The notes under the pieces: model-generated | Told to the model about the DNA's origin: nothing | The model's database searches: none | The model's input: only the letters and a program-made list of their open reading frames with translations | Shown: one piece after another, positions 12,877-24,883 of the stretch | Layout: every line of letters starts with the position of its first letter | Numbering within the stretch: the first letter of the stretch is position 1 | Made by a program: the position numbers and the translations under genes | Origin: Serpula lacrymans var. lacrymans S7.9 | Lineage: Eukaryota; Basidiomycota; Agaricomycetes; Boletales; Serpulaceae | Assembly (NCBI RefSeq): GCF_000218685.1 | Contig: NW_006763300.1 | Location: 1,386,655-1,450,654, forward strand | Length of the DNA: 64,000 bases | Direction: 5' to 3'

Positions 12877-14814
12877 TTATATATCGATTTCAAGATCCAT
12901 TGGCGTTGTAGCGCCAGGGTCTGGATCCAGATCGGGTTCGGTCAATGTAGTGCCTTTGTCTTTGTCTTTATCAGTGCTTTTGACACGTGGTCGAGCACGA
13001 CCCTTCCCTCGACTTTTCCCTTTGGCACCCCGCGATGATGCTGTCGCAGGCGCCTCTTCTGGGTCGTCTTCTCCTTCCTCGCGAGGGGTTGCTGGAGCAG
13101 TCTTGCTCCTCCCTCGCCCCCTCGTGCGTCTAGTACCCCTAGCCCTTCGTGTCGTAGCCGAAGCTCTAGTTTTGGTAGCAGACAGTGCTGAGCTCTCGTC
13201 ATTATCTACGTCTTTTTCACCATCATAGAACTCGTTCCTAGCTATACTCCGATCATTCCTCCCTTCACCTGCGAGCGCAGTTCCCTGCTCCTCATCTCTC
13301 TCATCTAGTGTGCGATCTTCATCGGCAAGGAGGCCCTCAAGATCAGGAGGGATTTCTTGCATAGCCACGCTCGGGGCACCTTGAAGATACCTGAGCTTGT
13401 TGCGGGTACTGATAGTGATGCGCTGCAACGATGCTGGAGAATTCTGATTTTCGACTCTCCCAGTCAATGGTGGGTGCAATTTCCACTGTGAGTCGCGAAA
13501 GAATGGATCGTATACTGTCGCAGGGAGTTCGTCCGGTATGGAAGCACCGACAAGTACTGCGGTTTCGTACGCCCAACACCGACTGACGTTCTTGATCGTG
13601 TAGCCCCCTCCACCCAGAATGAGTAGAGGGACATTAAATTTCCGGACGAAGTTGACGCATTCACCATGAGCAGCGATAGATAAGTTGAAAGCCCCCAAGC
13701 GGTCGCATCCAAGCGAGTCAGCGCCACATTGTAGAACTATCGACGTTGGGCGAAAGGCTGTGACAGTGTCTTCGATGACAGTTTTGAAAATTGTCAGATA
13801 CATGTCGTCGTCAATGCCATCTTGAAGAGGAACATTGAGACAAAAATGTTTACCGATACCCGCGCCATTGTCGTCAAGCTTCCCCGTCCCAGGAAAAAAT
13901 TCGCCAGTGTACTTGTGAAAAGAGACGGTCATTACACGGTTTGAGTGGTAAAATGCCAGTTCCACTCCATCTCCGTGGTGAATGTCGATATCGATGTATA
14001 GCACGCGAGGGTGATACCTACAACACTGGTCATGTTTGTCTATCAAGGTGGGAATTAAACAGCTACTTACCTCAATAGTTCCAAAATTGCCAGTACGACG
14101 TCATTTACGTAGCAAAATCCACTGGCCTCACCGCGCTTTGCGTGGTGGAGTCCTCCAGACCAGTTAATAGCTATATCGCATGTGCCGGCGCACAGCTTTC
14201 TTGCCCCAGCAAGTGAGCCTCCGGCATACATGCGACAGAAATCATACATTTCAGCAAATATCGGACAATCCTCCACACAGTTGAAGGTGTCTATTAAATG
14301 CCTCATTTCGGACTGATTCCTTGGCGTTACCCTTGATAAATTCGTCAATACACCCGTGACCTGATGTAAAAGTTTAAGCTGCTGACCTGGATAAGAAATC
14401 AATATAATCGTGGTCGTGATATGCCTCTAGTTCAGCTTGCGTGGCTGGACGAGGGTTGTATATGTGGTGTATTTGTTTGTCCAGACCATAACCCATGACT
14501 AGAGCATTTGTCAAGGTCAGACGATGGGGTTTCATTGGATGTCGTTCCTTGGAACCTAATGTCAGTGAACATGATGAAGGAGATCGGGTTTTTAATATAC
14601 CCCGTAATGATGTTCTCCGACGCCTTTTGGGAAGTAGTAGGAAACTATTGGACGGGAATGAGGCTTTCCTCATAATGAGCAAAAAAATCAGCTCCCTGTG
14701 AGCACCAAGACTTACATTAACAAATTCTGTGATTGGCTGAGCGATTCCATGTGAGCCGCGGTCATCGAAGAATGGGGAGGACGAAAATGTTGTTGCTTGT
14801 GCTGTTCGAACCAT
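12877..14814 (-). CDS. HOS2: class I histone deacetylase, Hos2/HDAC3-like
   Basis: Zn-dependent deacetylase with a complete catalytic core spread over five or six exons. In order: [13 protein letters not shown], joined by an intron to [34 protein letters not shown], with the tandem histidines; [17 protein letters not shown], with the zinc Asp/His; [17 protein letters not shown], with the second zinc Asp; and [10 protein letters not shown] near the tyrosine. The [11 protein letters not shown] block is closer to Hos2/HDAC3 than to Rpd3. The start at 14814 ([10 protein letters not shown]) is a true ATG, but the joint to the second exon is uncertain. A C-terminal tail of about 150 residues alternates acidic and Arg/Gly/Lys-rich stretches, longer than in yeast Hos2. 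It acts in the nucleus, probably in a Set3-type complex. It converges on the preceding gene with about 100 bp between stops. Confidence 0.88.
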
Positions 14815-15266
14815 TCGAGGCGGATATTTGCATGCAGAGACGGCTATTACAGATCTAATTCATACGCTCAAAATGAGTTTTGTAAGCTACAGGCTGACGA
14901 TAAAAAAAGAAGGGCTGTATTCAGCAACGCTCCTAGCAAAACGACCATACCTGACAGATAACTTGAGATATCTCTGAGCAAGCCTTGCATATATGATCAA
15001 GTCAATAAGATAAGATGGCTGTGGTTAAGGAGTTACCAGCAATATACTCACTTTGATAAACTTACGCCTGGCTTCAATCTGGCTATATGTCAAGTTGAAC
15101 TTGAAGGACTTCGCAGCGCTGCCAGTGGTAGACTAGTGTGACTCCGGTTTAGGAAAGACATGTTCTGGTCACGTTGTGACAAGGAGCGGACGTTGCCGAG
15201 GTGTCGTCGATCAAGGCTGTTGTATGTTTTACTGTTTTTACTTCTACGATTAGCTTGTCTTTTTAC
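14815..15266. other. divergent intergenic region (HDAC / PER1 promoters)
   Basis: About 450 bp between two divergently transcribed genes; it should carry both promoters. I see no clear TATA box or repeated motif. Confidence 0.4.
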
Positions 15267-16352
15267 ATGTTGTCTATGGTATCGTTTTCGCGCTGTTTTG
15301 TGGTACTAGCATTGGCCGTGCTTGGATCTGCCTCTTCTGGAGACAGAGCTCATATTTACCAAAACTGCGTATCTATATGCCATGCCCAGCGCTGTGTATC
15401 ACCCTCGACATCCTTACCATTGTTTCTTAGATTGACGCAATGGACGTGCACAGACGACTGCAAATACGGATGTATGCATACCATAACAGATAAAGCCGTC
15501 GAAGCAGGTCTTCAAGTCGAACAGTACTATGGGAAGTGGCCTTTTTGGCGATTATTTGGGATGCAGGAACCAGCTTCCGTTGCGTTTTCTCTCTTAAACT
15601 TGTGGTTTCATGCTCAAGGAGCACGTCAAATCTTGTCTCAAGTCCCCTCAAAACACCCAATGAAGCTCTACTACTTAGTATGGGCGTTCATCAGTGTCAA
15701 TGCTTGGACGTGGTCATCAATTTTCCACACCAGAGGTATGCTACACCATATCAAATCTCGAAGGTTGCTGTAACAGTACACTTGCATAGATCTACCTTTC
15801 ACTGAAAAGCTAGACTATCTCTCAGCCGCTATGGCCATATTATTCGCCCTTTACTACACCGTCCTTCGGTTTTATCATCTGTACCCTTTGGTTCAAGGAT
15901 GTACTCAAAATGCGGCAATATCCCAACAGTGGAGGAAGCCCCTATACCTCGCATGGAGCTCCGCTTGTACAATCATATACATTGCCCACGTTTCCTATCT
16001 GACCTTACCCCCTCGATTTGACTATTCATACAATATTTTGTTCAACCTCTCCCTTGGACTTATACACAATTTTCTGTGGTTAGCCTATTCGCTTCCGGCG
16101 TCGTTTTCAGTGCTCCGCAGATTCCCTTTCCGACCCAAATCATACAGACCAAAGTTTGCGAGCAAGGCAGCGGTTTTTGTTCTTCTTACCACTGCGGCTA
16201 CTGCACTAGAGCTATTCGATTTTCCTCCGTGGGGGAGGATTATAGACGCGCATTCGTTATGGCATCTCAGCACCGCCCCAATCGTCAAGTTCTGGTACGA
16301 CTTCCTTATCGAAGATGCTTTAGATGATGGCTGGAGGGACCAGAGAATGTGA
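15267..16352 (+). CDS. PER1: PER1/PGAP3-like GPI-anchor lipid remodelling protein
   Basis: Two main exons joined near 15735-15790. A signal peptide (MVSFSRCFVVLALAVLGSAS) starts at 15276, with an alternative ATG three codons earlier at 15267; an upstream in-frame GTG is unlikely to be used. A Cys-rich lumenal segment follows: NCVSICHAQRC, then WTCTDDCKYGCMH. WPFWRLFGMQEPASVAFSLL and NAWTWSSIFHTRD are signature blocks of the family, and six to seven hydrophobic helices complete the protein. The conserved His residues in SIFHTRD, LIHNFLWL and HSLWHL match the CREST-type hydrolase pattern. The protein removes the sn-2 acyl chain of GPI anchors in the ER/Golgi. Length (about 340 residues) fits. 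Confidence 0.88.
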
Positions 16353-17038
16353 GTGGTGATATGTATGGTGATTACAACAGTGCAGTACTTCACTTGCTGT
16401 TTAGTTAGAAGTGTTTGCTATAAGTTTGGATAATATTATATCGTTAAAATGTAGTGCATCTTGTGAGTTACAGTTTCGTGTGTGCAATAATACTGATAGC
16501 TAATATACGCTGCTACCCGGTGCTGTAGATACTCGATTTCAAAGTGTTCATGTGATTCTATTTTTGCTTGCCTTGCGTCCGCGGATGTGAGCTGAATGAA
16601 TGTGTACCTGTGTACCTCACGAGCTCGGTGGAAGCCATTAAGAGTGCTATCACACGTTGAACGACCTGGCCACATTACAATGGGAGAGTTGTACAGCGGC
16701 TGTCCCTTAATGAACCATCAAGCATACAAACGAGAAATTTCGAAAACAAAGTATTATTAACAAATGTCCATATTGTTCCCCAATTCCATAAACCGACCAG
16801 CAGGACTATGGCAGAATTGTACAGCGACTGTCCCTTAATGGACCATCAAGTCTACGAAGGAGAAACTTTCGAAAACAAAGGGTTATTAACAAATGTCCAC
16901 TCCTAGTTGAATATTGCTCCCCAATCCCTTAAACCGACCAGCAGGACTACTTGGCGCAGTCAATTTCTCCACTGAAGTTACCCCAAGAAGCTCCCATCGC
17001 GTCGCTTCCGTTCCATTATCAAAAACGATACTAGTGAA
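16353..17038. other. intergenic, contains a direct duplication
   Basis: About 0.7 kb between the PER1 stop and the DUF6593 stop. It holds the two-copy direct repeat described separately (16682-16950) and otherwise AT-rich sequence with no supported gene. Confidence 0.4.
16682..16950. repeat. two-copy direct repeat, about 125-140 bp unit
   Basis: Two adjacent copies (about 16682-16806 and 16808-16950). Both contain GCGACTGTCCCTTAAT-like, ACCATCAAG, TTCGAAAACAAAG and TATTAACAAATGTCC blocks and end in AAACCGACCAGCAGGACTA. Copy 2 has an extra stretch of about 15 bases in its second half, and scattered substitutions show the duplication is not brand new. No coding potential or terminal inverted repeats seen. 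Confidence 0.8.
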
Positions 17039-17667
17039 CTAGTCAATGTTGTCAAGACAGAAAGGAACGCGAAACAAACCAATGAGCGAATCCAGTGTTC
17101 CCATTGTCGAGGAATCTATATCAATATGCCCGAACTGTGAGACCATGCCAACGAAAAAGTAACGCTTGGGACGATGATATATTGCCACTGGGTTTTGCCT
17201 CGGGGAACCCTTTATTTGCAACAGCTATGAAAATATTGGTCCCAGCATATGGCGAGTTACTGGATTCATTCACCTCGAGTTCTAACCGGTGGTTCCTGAT
17301 ACTCCAATTGTAGGCTTTGCCATCGTCTCCCTCGACACGCCAAAGGCTGGGCGCATACTGTCAACCCATCAGCTCGAGTTGTTAGGAAAACGTACATTGG
17401 TTCCGTGCCCCCAATTCTCTTCACAAACTCCTCCGAAGGGGTGAACTCTGTACTTTTGCCATTCATGTTGACAGCAATGGGTTTATCTTTTTCATTTCTC
17501 AATACACCGACGATATCAAAGTCACCAGTACTTGTATTGAGCCGGCGGACGGTGGTAAGGTGGGGTTCCCATTCAGGAGTGATTACATCATAGTAGATGG
17601 TGTCCGACTCGTTCGAGATAACAACGTTGTGTAGGCTGGTTGTGGTCAGGAAAAGCTTTTGAAACAT
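17039..17667 (-). CDS. DUF6593 domain protein
   Basis: Three exons in one frame, about 170 residues: 17667-17425, 17357-17274, 17224-17039, with GT-AG introns of 67 and 49 nt, all phase 0. The protein starts MFQKLFLTTTSLHNVVISN and contains IYYDVITPEW, VRRLNTSTGDFDIVGVL and GDDGKAYNWSIRN. It ends in a VAIYHRPKRYFF block. This order (an N-terminal strand pair, a D-G-x-x-Y-x-W core, then a hydrophobic C-terminal strand) fits the agaricomycete DUF6593 family. The fold resembles phospholipid-scramblase-like barrels but the function is unknown. At first sight the end looks frameshifted; the 49-nt intron restores the frame. Confidence 0.65.
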
Positions 17668-18310
17668 CTCAAAGACTGTCTCTTGACGGGCCTAAGAGTA
17701 GTGATAACGCATTCGCGATTGATATGCAAATCACATACCAAGTTAAATAGCCATACAGTCCCCTCTATTCATGAAACTGGATTATTGATCGTCTAGTAAG
17801 AATTCGCACCGTCACGCCGCCGGTTGGTAATATCGATACTCTCCTTCGGGTCCTTGAGTCACTTGTACTCCAACAGAAATCACACACGAAGTATCATGAG
17901 AGAAATGACGGATCATGCAGGGATTCAAACTGAGACCCAACCAACCGAATCGCTGTGCCACCTATCGTTGTCATGCTGTAACGCTTCAAGATATCCTATC
18001 GCACACGGACATTCGTGTAAACCCAGGAACCGCCCAAGAGCAAGGCCTGTGAGTATACGCAGAGCGCTGATGGCAAGACTCGAAATATTGAATCTCAAAG
18101 CCTATTAGAGCACAAAGCAGGATTTAGTTTCTGCTAACCACACAGCTGTTCAGTAATAAATGATAACCATACAAATGTGGTGCTTACACTTGAATAAATA
18201 AGCCCGACAAGACACACGGACAACTGCGATGAAAAGTCTAGTATTTTTTTAATTCTATCAATAGTAGCTTACACAGTCCACATGGCGATTGGTAAACTGA
18301 AAAGATAGGT
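17668..18310. other. intergenic with a tRNA-like A/B-box segment
   Basis: About 0.64 kb. On the minus strand near 17970-17920 there is GTGGCACAGCGATTCGG (box A-like) followed about 35 bases on by GTTTGAATCCC (box B-like). No acceptor stem can be folded, so it is not a tRNA gene; a worn tRNA-derived SINE is possible. A 94-codon plus frame over it has no domain. Confidence 0.35.
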
Positions 18311-19644
18311 CTAGAACATGTCCATACCCCTGCCATCGGCCCATTCACCAAAGAGGAGACTGATACTTTCTCCATTGTGAGTTCTGCGGATACTTTCTGC
18401 GATTGTAGGGCTGACATCCATGATCAACAGCTTCGAGCATTGCTCTTTATGCTGCCTTTGGGGGATGGTGTTCGTAACCTTAACAGAATTGAGCATCTAT
18501 ATACATGTCAACCAAAAGAGATAAATACCACGAGCTGTTCTAATGGAAGACTATCCACTAGCTTCATGTCGGCTTCGGCGAAGAGACCTTTTGCCTCGTT
18601 GAGGAAAGAGCGGAGACTGGGAGTAGCAATGACAAACTTACCATGGGAAATGATCGCATGAACGGTTTTTGCTCCTTTCTCATGCAAAGTTCTAGTAGCT
18701 AATGAGAGTGTCGTTCCTGTATCGACCATGTCATCCACAAGAATAGCCACCTATGCATACAGTTAACGGTGGTGTACCAAATTAAGTATATTACCAAAGA
18801 TTCGTGCCTTGTCGCAAACGTTTCCTACAAGAAGCTCCATCCTTTCCGGGGCATTTTCGGATTTCCCATCCCGTTTTCTGTGAATCAGAGCAAATTCAAC
18901 GCCAAGTTTATCTGCAAGTGCGGTGACACTAAGTAATTTACCAGTAAGTACATGACAAAGGTGAATGTATCCGGTGGGACTCACCGTTTAGCACCACCGG
19001 CATCAGGGCTAACGATGATACTGTTTTGCCACCCATTAATTTGGGTCTTGATATAGGAGATCATCAAAGGCTCCGAGAACAAATTGTCGACTGGAATGTC
19101 GAAAAACCCCTGAATCTGGCTGGCGTGCAGATCCATAGTGATGACATGATCGCAACCTGCGACCACAAGCATGTTTGCAACCAATTTGGCCGTGATCGGA
19201 GCACGGGACTTGTCTTTTTTGTCCATTCTGGCGTATGGGAAGCATGGGATTACGGCAGTGATACGACGAGCGGAGGCAGTCTTGCAGGCAGATATAAGGA
19301 TGAGGAGTTCCATGAGATTATCATTCACATCCCTGCATCCTGACTGAATGATGAAAACGTCTTCCTCTCGAACGGACTCGGATATCTTGACGTTGATTTC
19401 TCCGTTGGAAAATTTCTTTACATCACATGGTGTGAGTGGTACTCCGAGCCTATAGGAGAATCAACAGTCCGGAGACTGCAACGCCGCATCATGTAAAGCT
19501 GCAGCTCACCGCTCGGCCACAGCTTGGGCGAGCTCGGGATGACTATTGCCTGGAAAAGCCTCTTGTCAGCTATAACATAATGGAGAAAAAAAAGAGAAAA
19601 AAGTACGAACCCGCAAGAAGTCTGATGGAGTTTCCGTGATACAT
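18311..19644 (-). CDS. ribose-phosphate pyrophosphokinase (PRPP synthetase)
   Basis: Makes PRPP from ribose 5-phosphate and ATP, the entry to purine, pyrimidine, His and Trp synthesis. Start at 19644 ([12 protein letters not shown]), then short exons: [69 protein letters not shown] and [10 protein letters not shown]. The PRPP-binding loop [11 protein letters not shown] is intact, as are the flag region [10 protein letters not shown] and the catalytic [11 protein letters not shown] Ser-rich insertion found in some fungal paralogues is not seen. The last exon ends [18 protein letters not shown]; the final six residues are unusual. Cytosolic. The gene is followed after about 210 bp upstream by glutamate 5-kinase on the same strand. 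Confidence 0.92.
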
Positions 19645-19856
19645 AGCGATGTGGAATACAGGTGCGTAGCAAATCTATGGCATAAAAACAAGAGGAAAAT
19701 GTGCAGTTAAAGAAGGGCAATAAGAATAAGTAAGTGGAATCTCGCTGGCGCTGATGATCTTTACAGCAGTGGCGAAAAACTTGAGATTGTTTGGCTGTTC
19801 CAAATAGAGCATAGCCACAGATAACGTAAGCATTATGAATTATCTCGATACAGTGG

Positions 19857-21751
19857 CTATGGTACTCTGATCGTGATATTTTCCACGACGTATTCCGTAT
19901 CTGCATACCCCAAGAGCTGTGGTACATAGGAGCTAGAAAACAGGGCATCAGATAACAACGGTCAAATATCAGGAATATATCAGTCGACCGCACCTGTTCA
20001 AACCCTTCACCCGAGATATCTGGGCAGAGTTGTAGTTTGCTAACCCCCGACCAACTTCTACTACTTCCCAGTCTTCGCTTTCCTCCGGCTTGTCGATTGA
20101 GGGGACATCTTCTCCATGAATGGTTTGAATTGATGTCGTTGACGAGAGGTCCGTGAGACAGCTGGACGATCCAGAACGTGACAGAGGGTCTAACGATGCA
20201 ATGGATGATGACATTGACGCCGTCGCAGTCAGCGTAGGCGTTCCAGGTTGAGTTGATGCCAACCCGTTTGAATAGCTAGCCAGTGCCAGATCAGGGTCTT
20301 CTGATGGTGCCCCGTCCGGCCTGCGACGGACAAGAATGCGCACAGCCTGCCCAGATGCAAACGTTCCAAGCACCGCCACAACTCCAGCGGGAAGCAGGCG
20401 GCCTCCTGATTCGCGACGAGAGAGCACAATATGAGCGCCCGAGTCAATGACAACGCTCCCTGACGGAAAGAGTGTATGGCTCGTCCATGACTTCAAATCG
20501 CGCATCGGGGTCAGAGATGGCTTAAAAAGTGTGTGGGCAGGTCTGCTTAGTGTTAGTGAAGCGGTGAGATCTTCTAAGTCTGGTACGTTTGATCTGGGGA
20601 TTGGGCTGGCGGCCCCTGAAGAGGGATTTGACGCGTTTTTTAGAGCGCTGTAATACCATACAATCTCAATAATGATCTCTGGTTGCTTGCTTGAAGTGAT
20701 GATGGTAGTCACGCCAGCTGCAGTAGCAATTTCGGCAGCAATGAGCTTCGTCTCCATCCCTCCTGTACCCAAACTAGAGCCCAGGGTGGAGGTGCTCACT
20801 GGTTCAGATATGTAAATTATGAATGTCGTTATACGAGAGAAGTAAATACCTTGAGAGCGTATTTCAGAAACTGATGTAACCACATCTATTGGCTTGGCCG
20901 ATGGGTCTTTTCGAGGATTCGTGGTATATAGACCGTCCACATCTGTCAGCAAGAACAGGTAGTCCGCGTGGATCATGGACGATGTGATGGCTGATAGGGT
21001 ATCGTTGTCACCAAATTTAATTTCCTGGTAATTTTAAGCCGAAAATTTGACGACAAGTCCTCTAAAATGTCACTTACGCTAACAGAAATAGTATCATTCT
21101 CGTTTACAATTGGGACGACATTCATCGATAGTAGTTCTTTGAAAGTGTTGACTGCGTTGAGGTACCGAGTCCGCTGTCCAGATATATCAGAAGAAGTATC
21201 GTTACCATATGTTTCCATAACACACATCCGAAATGTCTCCCCGAGTAAGTAGGATCTGGGCAGTACGCTGTTCGAACTGTCCAAAAAGGTTATCCCAGAG
21301 CGCGATTAGTCGACCTTGACCGATGGCTGCCAATGCCTAATCAATACATCAAACGGTTTCTCGCAATCAATAATTTCAAAGCTTACTTGTTTTCCTGATA
21401 AACTCTTTGGTTTATGGGGCATGTCCATCGTCTTCAGCCCAACACCAATGGCACCAGAGCTCACTAGCACAACCTTATGCCCAAGCTTCCGAAGGTGCAC
21501 TACAGTTTCGACTACCGATGAAAGTATAGAAAGCAAGGGTTGATGGGTTTCTTCATGTACTATGGAGGATGTTCCTAAGATATAAAATCAGTAAGCCCAT
21601 CGCATTTTAACTTTCAGTGATCTAAGCGATATGCACCCAATTTTATAACGATAGTACAAGGAGGACCACGTCGAGGTTTTGCGAGATCGTCCGTTGGCAT
21701 TTTCGTATTCGATGAACTGGCTTTTAGAGTAGTAGATTTGTGTGATTCCAT
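19857..21751 (-). CDS. PRO1: glutamate 5-kinase with C-terminal PUA domain
   Basis: First enzyme of proline synthesis (glutamate + ATP to glutamyl 5-phosphate), cytosolic. ATG at 21751 ([15 protein letters not shown]); a second in-frame Met lies 17 codons on. Amino-acid kinase motifs in order: [73 protein letters not shown] and [20 protein letters not shown] domain ([20 protein letters not shown] and [19 protein letters not shown]) follows. It is interrupted by an insert of about 75 residues rich in Ser/Thr before the closing strand [14 protein letters not shown]. The last exon is reached by an intron at 19984-19934 and ends in ITIRVP; without it the frame would stop early. Confidence 0.92.
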
Positions 21752-22892
21752 GGTCTTCTGAGTGTTTTCTTCAGAATTTGATATGACTCGACCAAAGGCT
21801 CAATTTTGTATGACTTGCATGCATCGTGCCCGGTCCAAGTGTGGTCACGGCAGCAAATTCGGGTCCCCGGCGGACTCCTTTGACCAACTTAGAAACTCAG
21901 AGAATGTCACGCTACCATGCTAAGTCCTATAATATCGTTGTACTACACTACAATGCATTGGAAAGCTGCCTTGGCATTTACTACCAACAAGGCGGCACTT
22001 ATCATCCAACTAAATAGACAGCATGATACATGTACATAAAGATTTTGTAGGTAGATCTACGAACTCTTGTTTTATCGTCAGCCTAAGGCTCACACACTCC
22101 GATAACATCATAATTGGCACATGTCCTCCGAAAAAGGCTGATTCATATGTGTAGATTATGATGCCCTTGCTAACTCTCTGAGGGAGATAGACAAGAACGA
22201 TGACGTAGTGATCACCGTTTGACAAGGTGAGTGGTCCTTGCGTTAATTAAGATTTATGAAAAGAACTTGAACTCACCGTGGCAGTACCGGAAATTGAACC
22301 AGTGGAAACCGGTTTCGTGCGTGAGTCCATTTCTCTCTTCTGTGCTTGTTCTCAATGCCTTATTCTGTTATGCGGAATCAATGTCAATTGTACCGAAGAA
22401 AAGGAGGTTGAGCCTACTATTCGAGATAACTTTTATACCCGAGTGGTGCGAGCCAGCACAGATTGTGGTCATGCTGTAAGACCGCAATGTATCTGATTTT
22501 TAGACCATGTTCAATAAATGAGATGATATCAGCTTTATAGCCATAGCAAGATTCTTGTTGCCGCGCTTAATGATCCTGTCATGAGTAAGCCACGCTATCA
22601 CGTATGGCTGAAAGGTTTTCGAGTGGGATACCTCAAGTGCGGTTTGGGAAGATTAAGACGAAGGAGGGTAGGCATAAGCTGTGGGGGGTGTCGGTTTTGT
22701 ATCTCTTCATTTATCTAATGATAGGACGTACGAGGACTGTGATGATGCTGCGATGCCTTGTATCCATGCCTGGCCTTAATGTGAGGGCACAATTGAGAAA
22801 CCACATGCAATGGATAAAATAACAAACACCACAACGATTATAAACGACACGAACGACATGACAGCATGGACGATAACACCAAAACCAGAAAG
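21752..22892. other. intergenic, nothing recognised
   Basis: About 1.1 kb. Frames of 60-82 codons on both strands share no domain. No tandem repeat or terminal repeat found. Confidence 0.4.
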
Positions 22893-23671
22893 TTACACTT
22901 TTTTCAAAGAATCGTACTTCGTGCGATAGCCCAACAAAGGACCAATAATCCCTCCAAATATGAACAGGAGCTGCAGCCCACCCAGTGTGAATCTCCGTAC
23001 AAAATCGCGCATAGAATAGGACTCACAAACTTCTCGAGCCACCTGAAATCACCTGGCAGTGCAAAGAAGGCGTCCCCGTGGTAGAACGCGGGAAACACGT
23101 TGAAGGGATTCTTAGGGAAACCATCGGCGAATGCGTTTCGGAAGAAGAGCTCCTTATCATCGTCCTAGTCACATCATAGATATTGTCATATGCATACCGC
23201 TATTCCAGCGAAAAATTAATCGTACCTTTGGCGTCGTGCGCTCCTCAAAGATAGTTTCGACGCCTTTGAACGTCGTGAACGCATGCGTTTTCTTCCTGGG
23301 AACGAGGACTTCGCCGTCACTTGGGGTGTAGACTTTGGTGACGTTGCCTATAGTGTACTCGACCTGGCCTTTGATGACTCTGAAGATCTCAGCGTGTGTC
23401 TCATGCCTGTATTATTTCGTGAGTATGGTGGTTGTGAGAAAGGTGGGACCGTGAAAGAGTTCACCAGTGCGGGGGAACAGCAAAGGCCTCTGCATCAGCA
23501 GCTACATGTACGCGCGTGAGGAATGGCTCGTTACGAAGGAAAGTCTGCAGAAGGACAAACTCGTCAGCCTGGCTGGTTCGTGCACACCATGAGATACGAT
23601 GCATCATGACTCACCATGGTATGACCCTCTCCCAACTTGATTTGATCTGGAAGCACCTCACTGGCAGACAT
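22893..23671 (-). CDS. cupin-domain protein with C-terminal membrane anchor
   Basis: Four introns give one frame: MSASEVLPDQIKLGEGHTM, TFLRNEPFLTRVHVAADAEA, VPPHWHETHAEIFRVIKG, VPRKKTHAFTTFKG, FFRNAFADGFPKNPFNVF, FRWLEKF and a final exon LLFIFGGIIGPLLGYRTKYD. An intron removes an in-frame stop right after PPHW and creates the cupin motif 1 H-W-H-E-T-H-A-E with metal ligands; motif 2 is P-R-K-K-T-H-A-F. Single small cupin barrels of this type are often dioxygenases or isomerases, but the family does not fix the reaction. The last about 20 hydrophobic residues form a tail anchor, placing the barrel on the cytosolic face of a membrane. Confidence 0.7.
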
Positions 23672-24883
23672 GATGATTAGGAACACAAGTAGGCGATGGT
23701 CCGGGAAAATTGGGCTCGGGTGACTTTGAAGGTGTGTTAAGTTGGTCGTGCTCGACTATTTTATGGCCTAAGAGAATTGGTTCAGGTCATTGCAGTCGCG
23801 TAATGAGCCGCATCTTAGTGATACAACGTTGTAAGCATGCTATTTACTGGTCGAAAGATGTCCTTCTTTCCCTGAACGTGAACATCGTTGAGCCGTTGGA
23901 AGCGTTCGTTGAGCCGTGGACAAGCAAATGGGTTTACGGTACCACAAATATCGAGGAAGAAAGAGATTTGTAATAAACCAAGGCGGGGATAGGTCGATGT
24001 TCAATCATCCATGATCTATGAGTGTGTTTCACATCATCTATTCTTGCTATTCCGATGTTATTCGGCCTATGGTACAGTACAAATTGAAACCTGTAATTAC
24101 TCACAACATTCTCTAGTCAATACAACCTATTATAGGGGTATCGGCTTCGCAGGACGCGTTACTGCTACGATTGACTGGAGGATCTGATGGGAGTTGTGAA
24201 ATCATTACCTCTTGAGCTGAATACCCATCTGACAGGCTCCTCCCAAGCCACACTGTTTCGAGTGAGGAGATATTCCTATCTAGTAGAGCATAGGGGACAA
24301 AATATGGAGTGTTATTAATAAATATCATATTTCAAACCCAGCACAACCTCACTCTGCACTTTTATTGCATTTTTCGCACGCCCTGGAGGATGCCTTTATT
24401 GGAAAAGAAAGAAAAAAAGAGCAGTATTCAAAAAACGCTCAAATTTCACCGGATTCAAGTACACACAATATTTTTCACAATTTGTAAAGCTGAGCTCTTT
24501 CTTTACAGTATTAGTTTGTAAGACCTTATTTGGCTATACAAATTTTGCATATTATAAATTTGTATTATAATGAGTTACAAGGCATTCCACGGTCTCTTGC
24601 GCTCAGCCTGTTATACGAGAGCTACATGGTGTTGCCAGTATTACTGTAATATAGAGCACCATACTACCGTTATATTCGAGTACATGATAGCACCTAGTAG
24701 TTCATCCTTGAAAATAATGCCAGCAACAGGTACATCATGATCGTTCAAGGACACCGAACAAAACAGCTTGAACGACCTATTGTTTCATAGATAGCAGCCC
24801 ATGACAAAGGGCATAATATACAACAAAAAAGAAGATATGATTAAGAATATACCCGTCCTCCTCGACATCCGGCCTTGGTGAGA
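23672..24883. other. intergenic, nothing recognised
   Basis: About 1.2 kb of AT-rich sequence between two minus-strand genes. Short frames only. Should include the cupin gene promoter. Confidence 0.4.

Noticed and set aside
22260..22330. GGTTCAATTTCC on the minus strand resembling a T-loop
   Set aside because: Loop is one base too long and no D or anticodon arm can be drawn.
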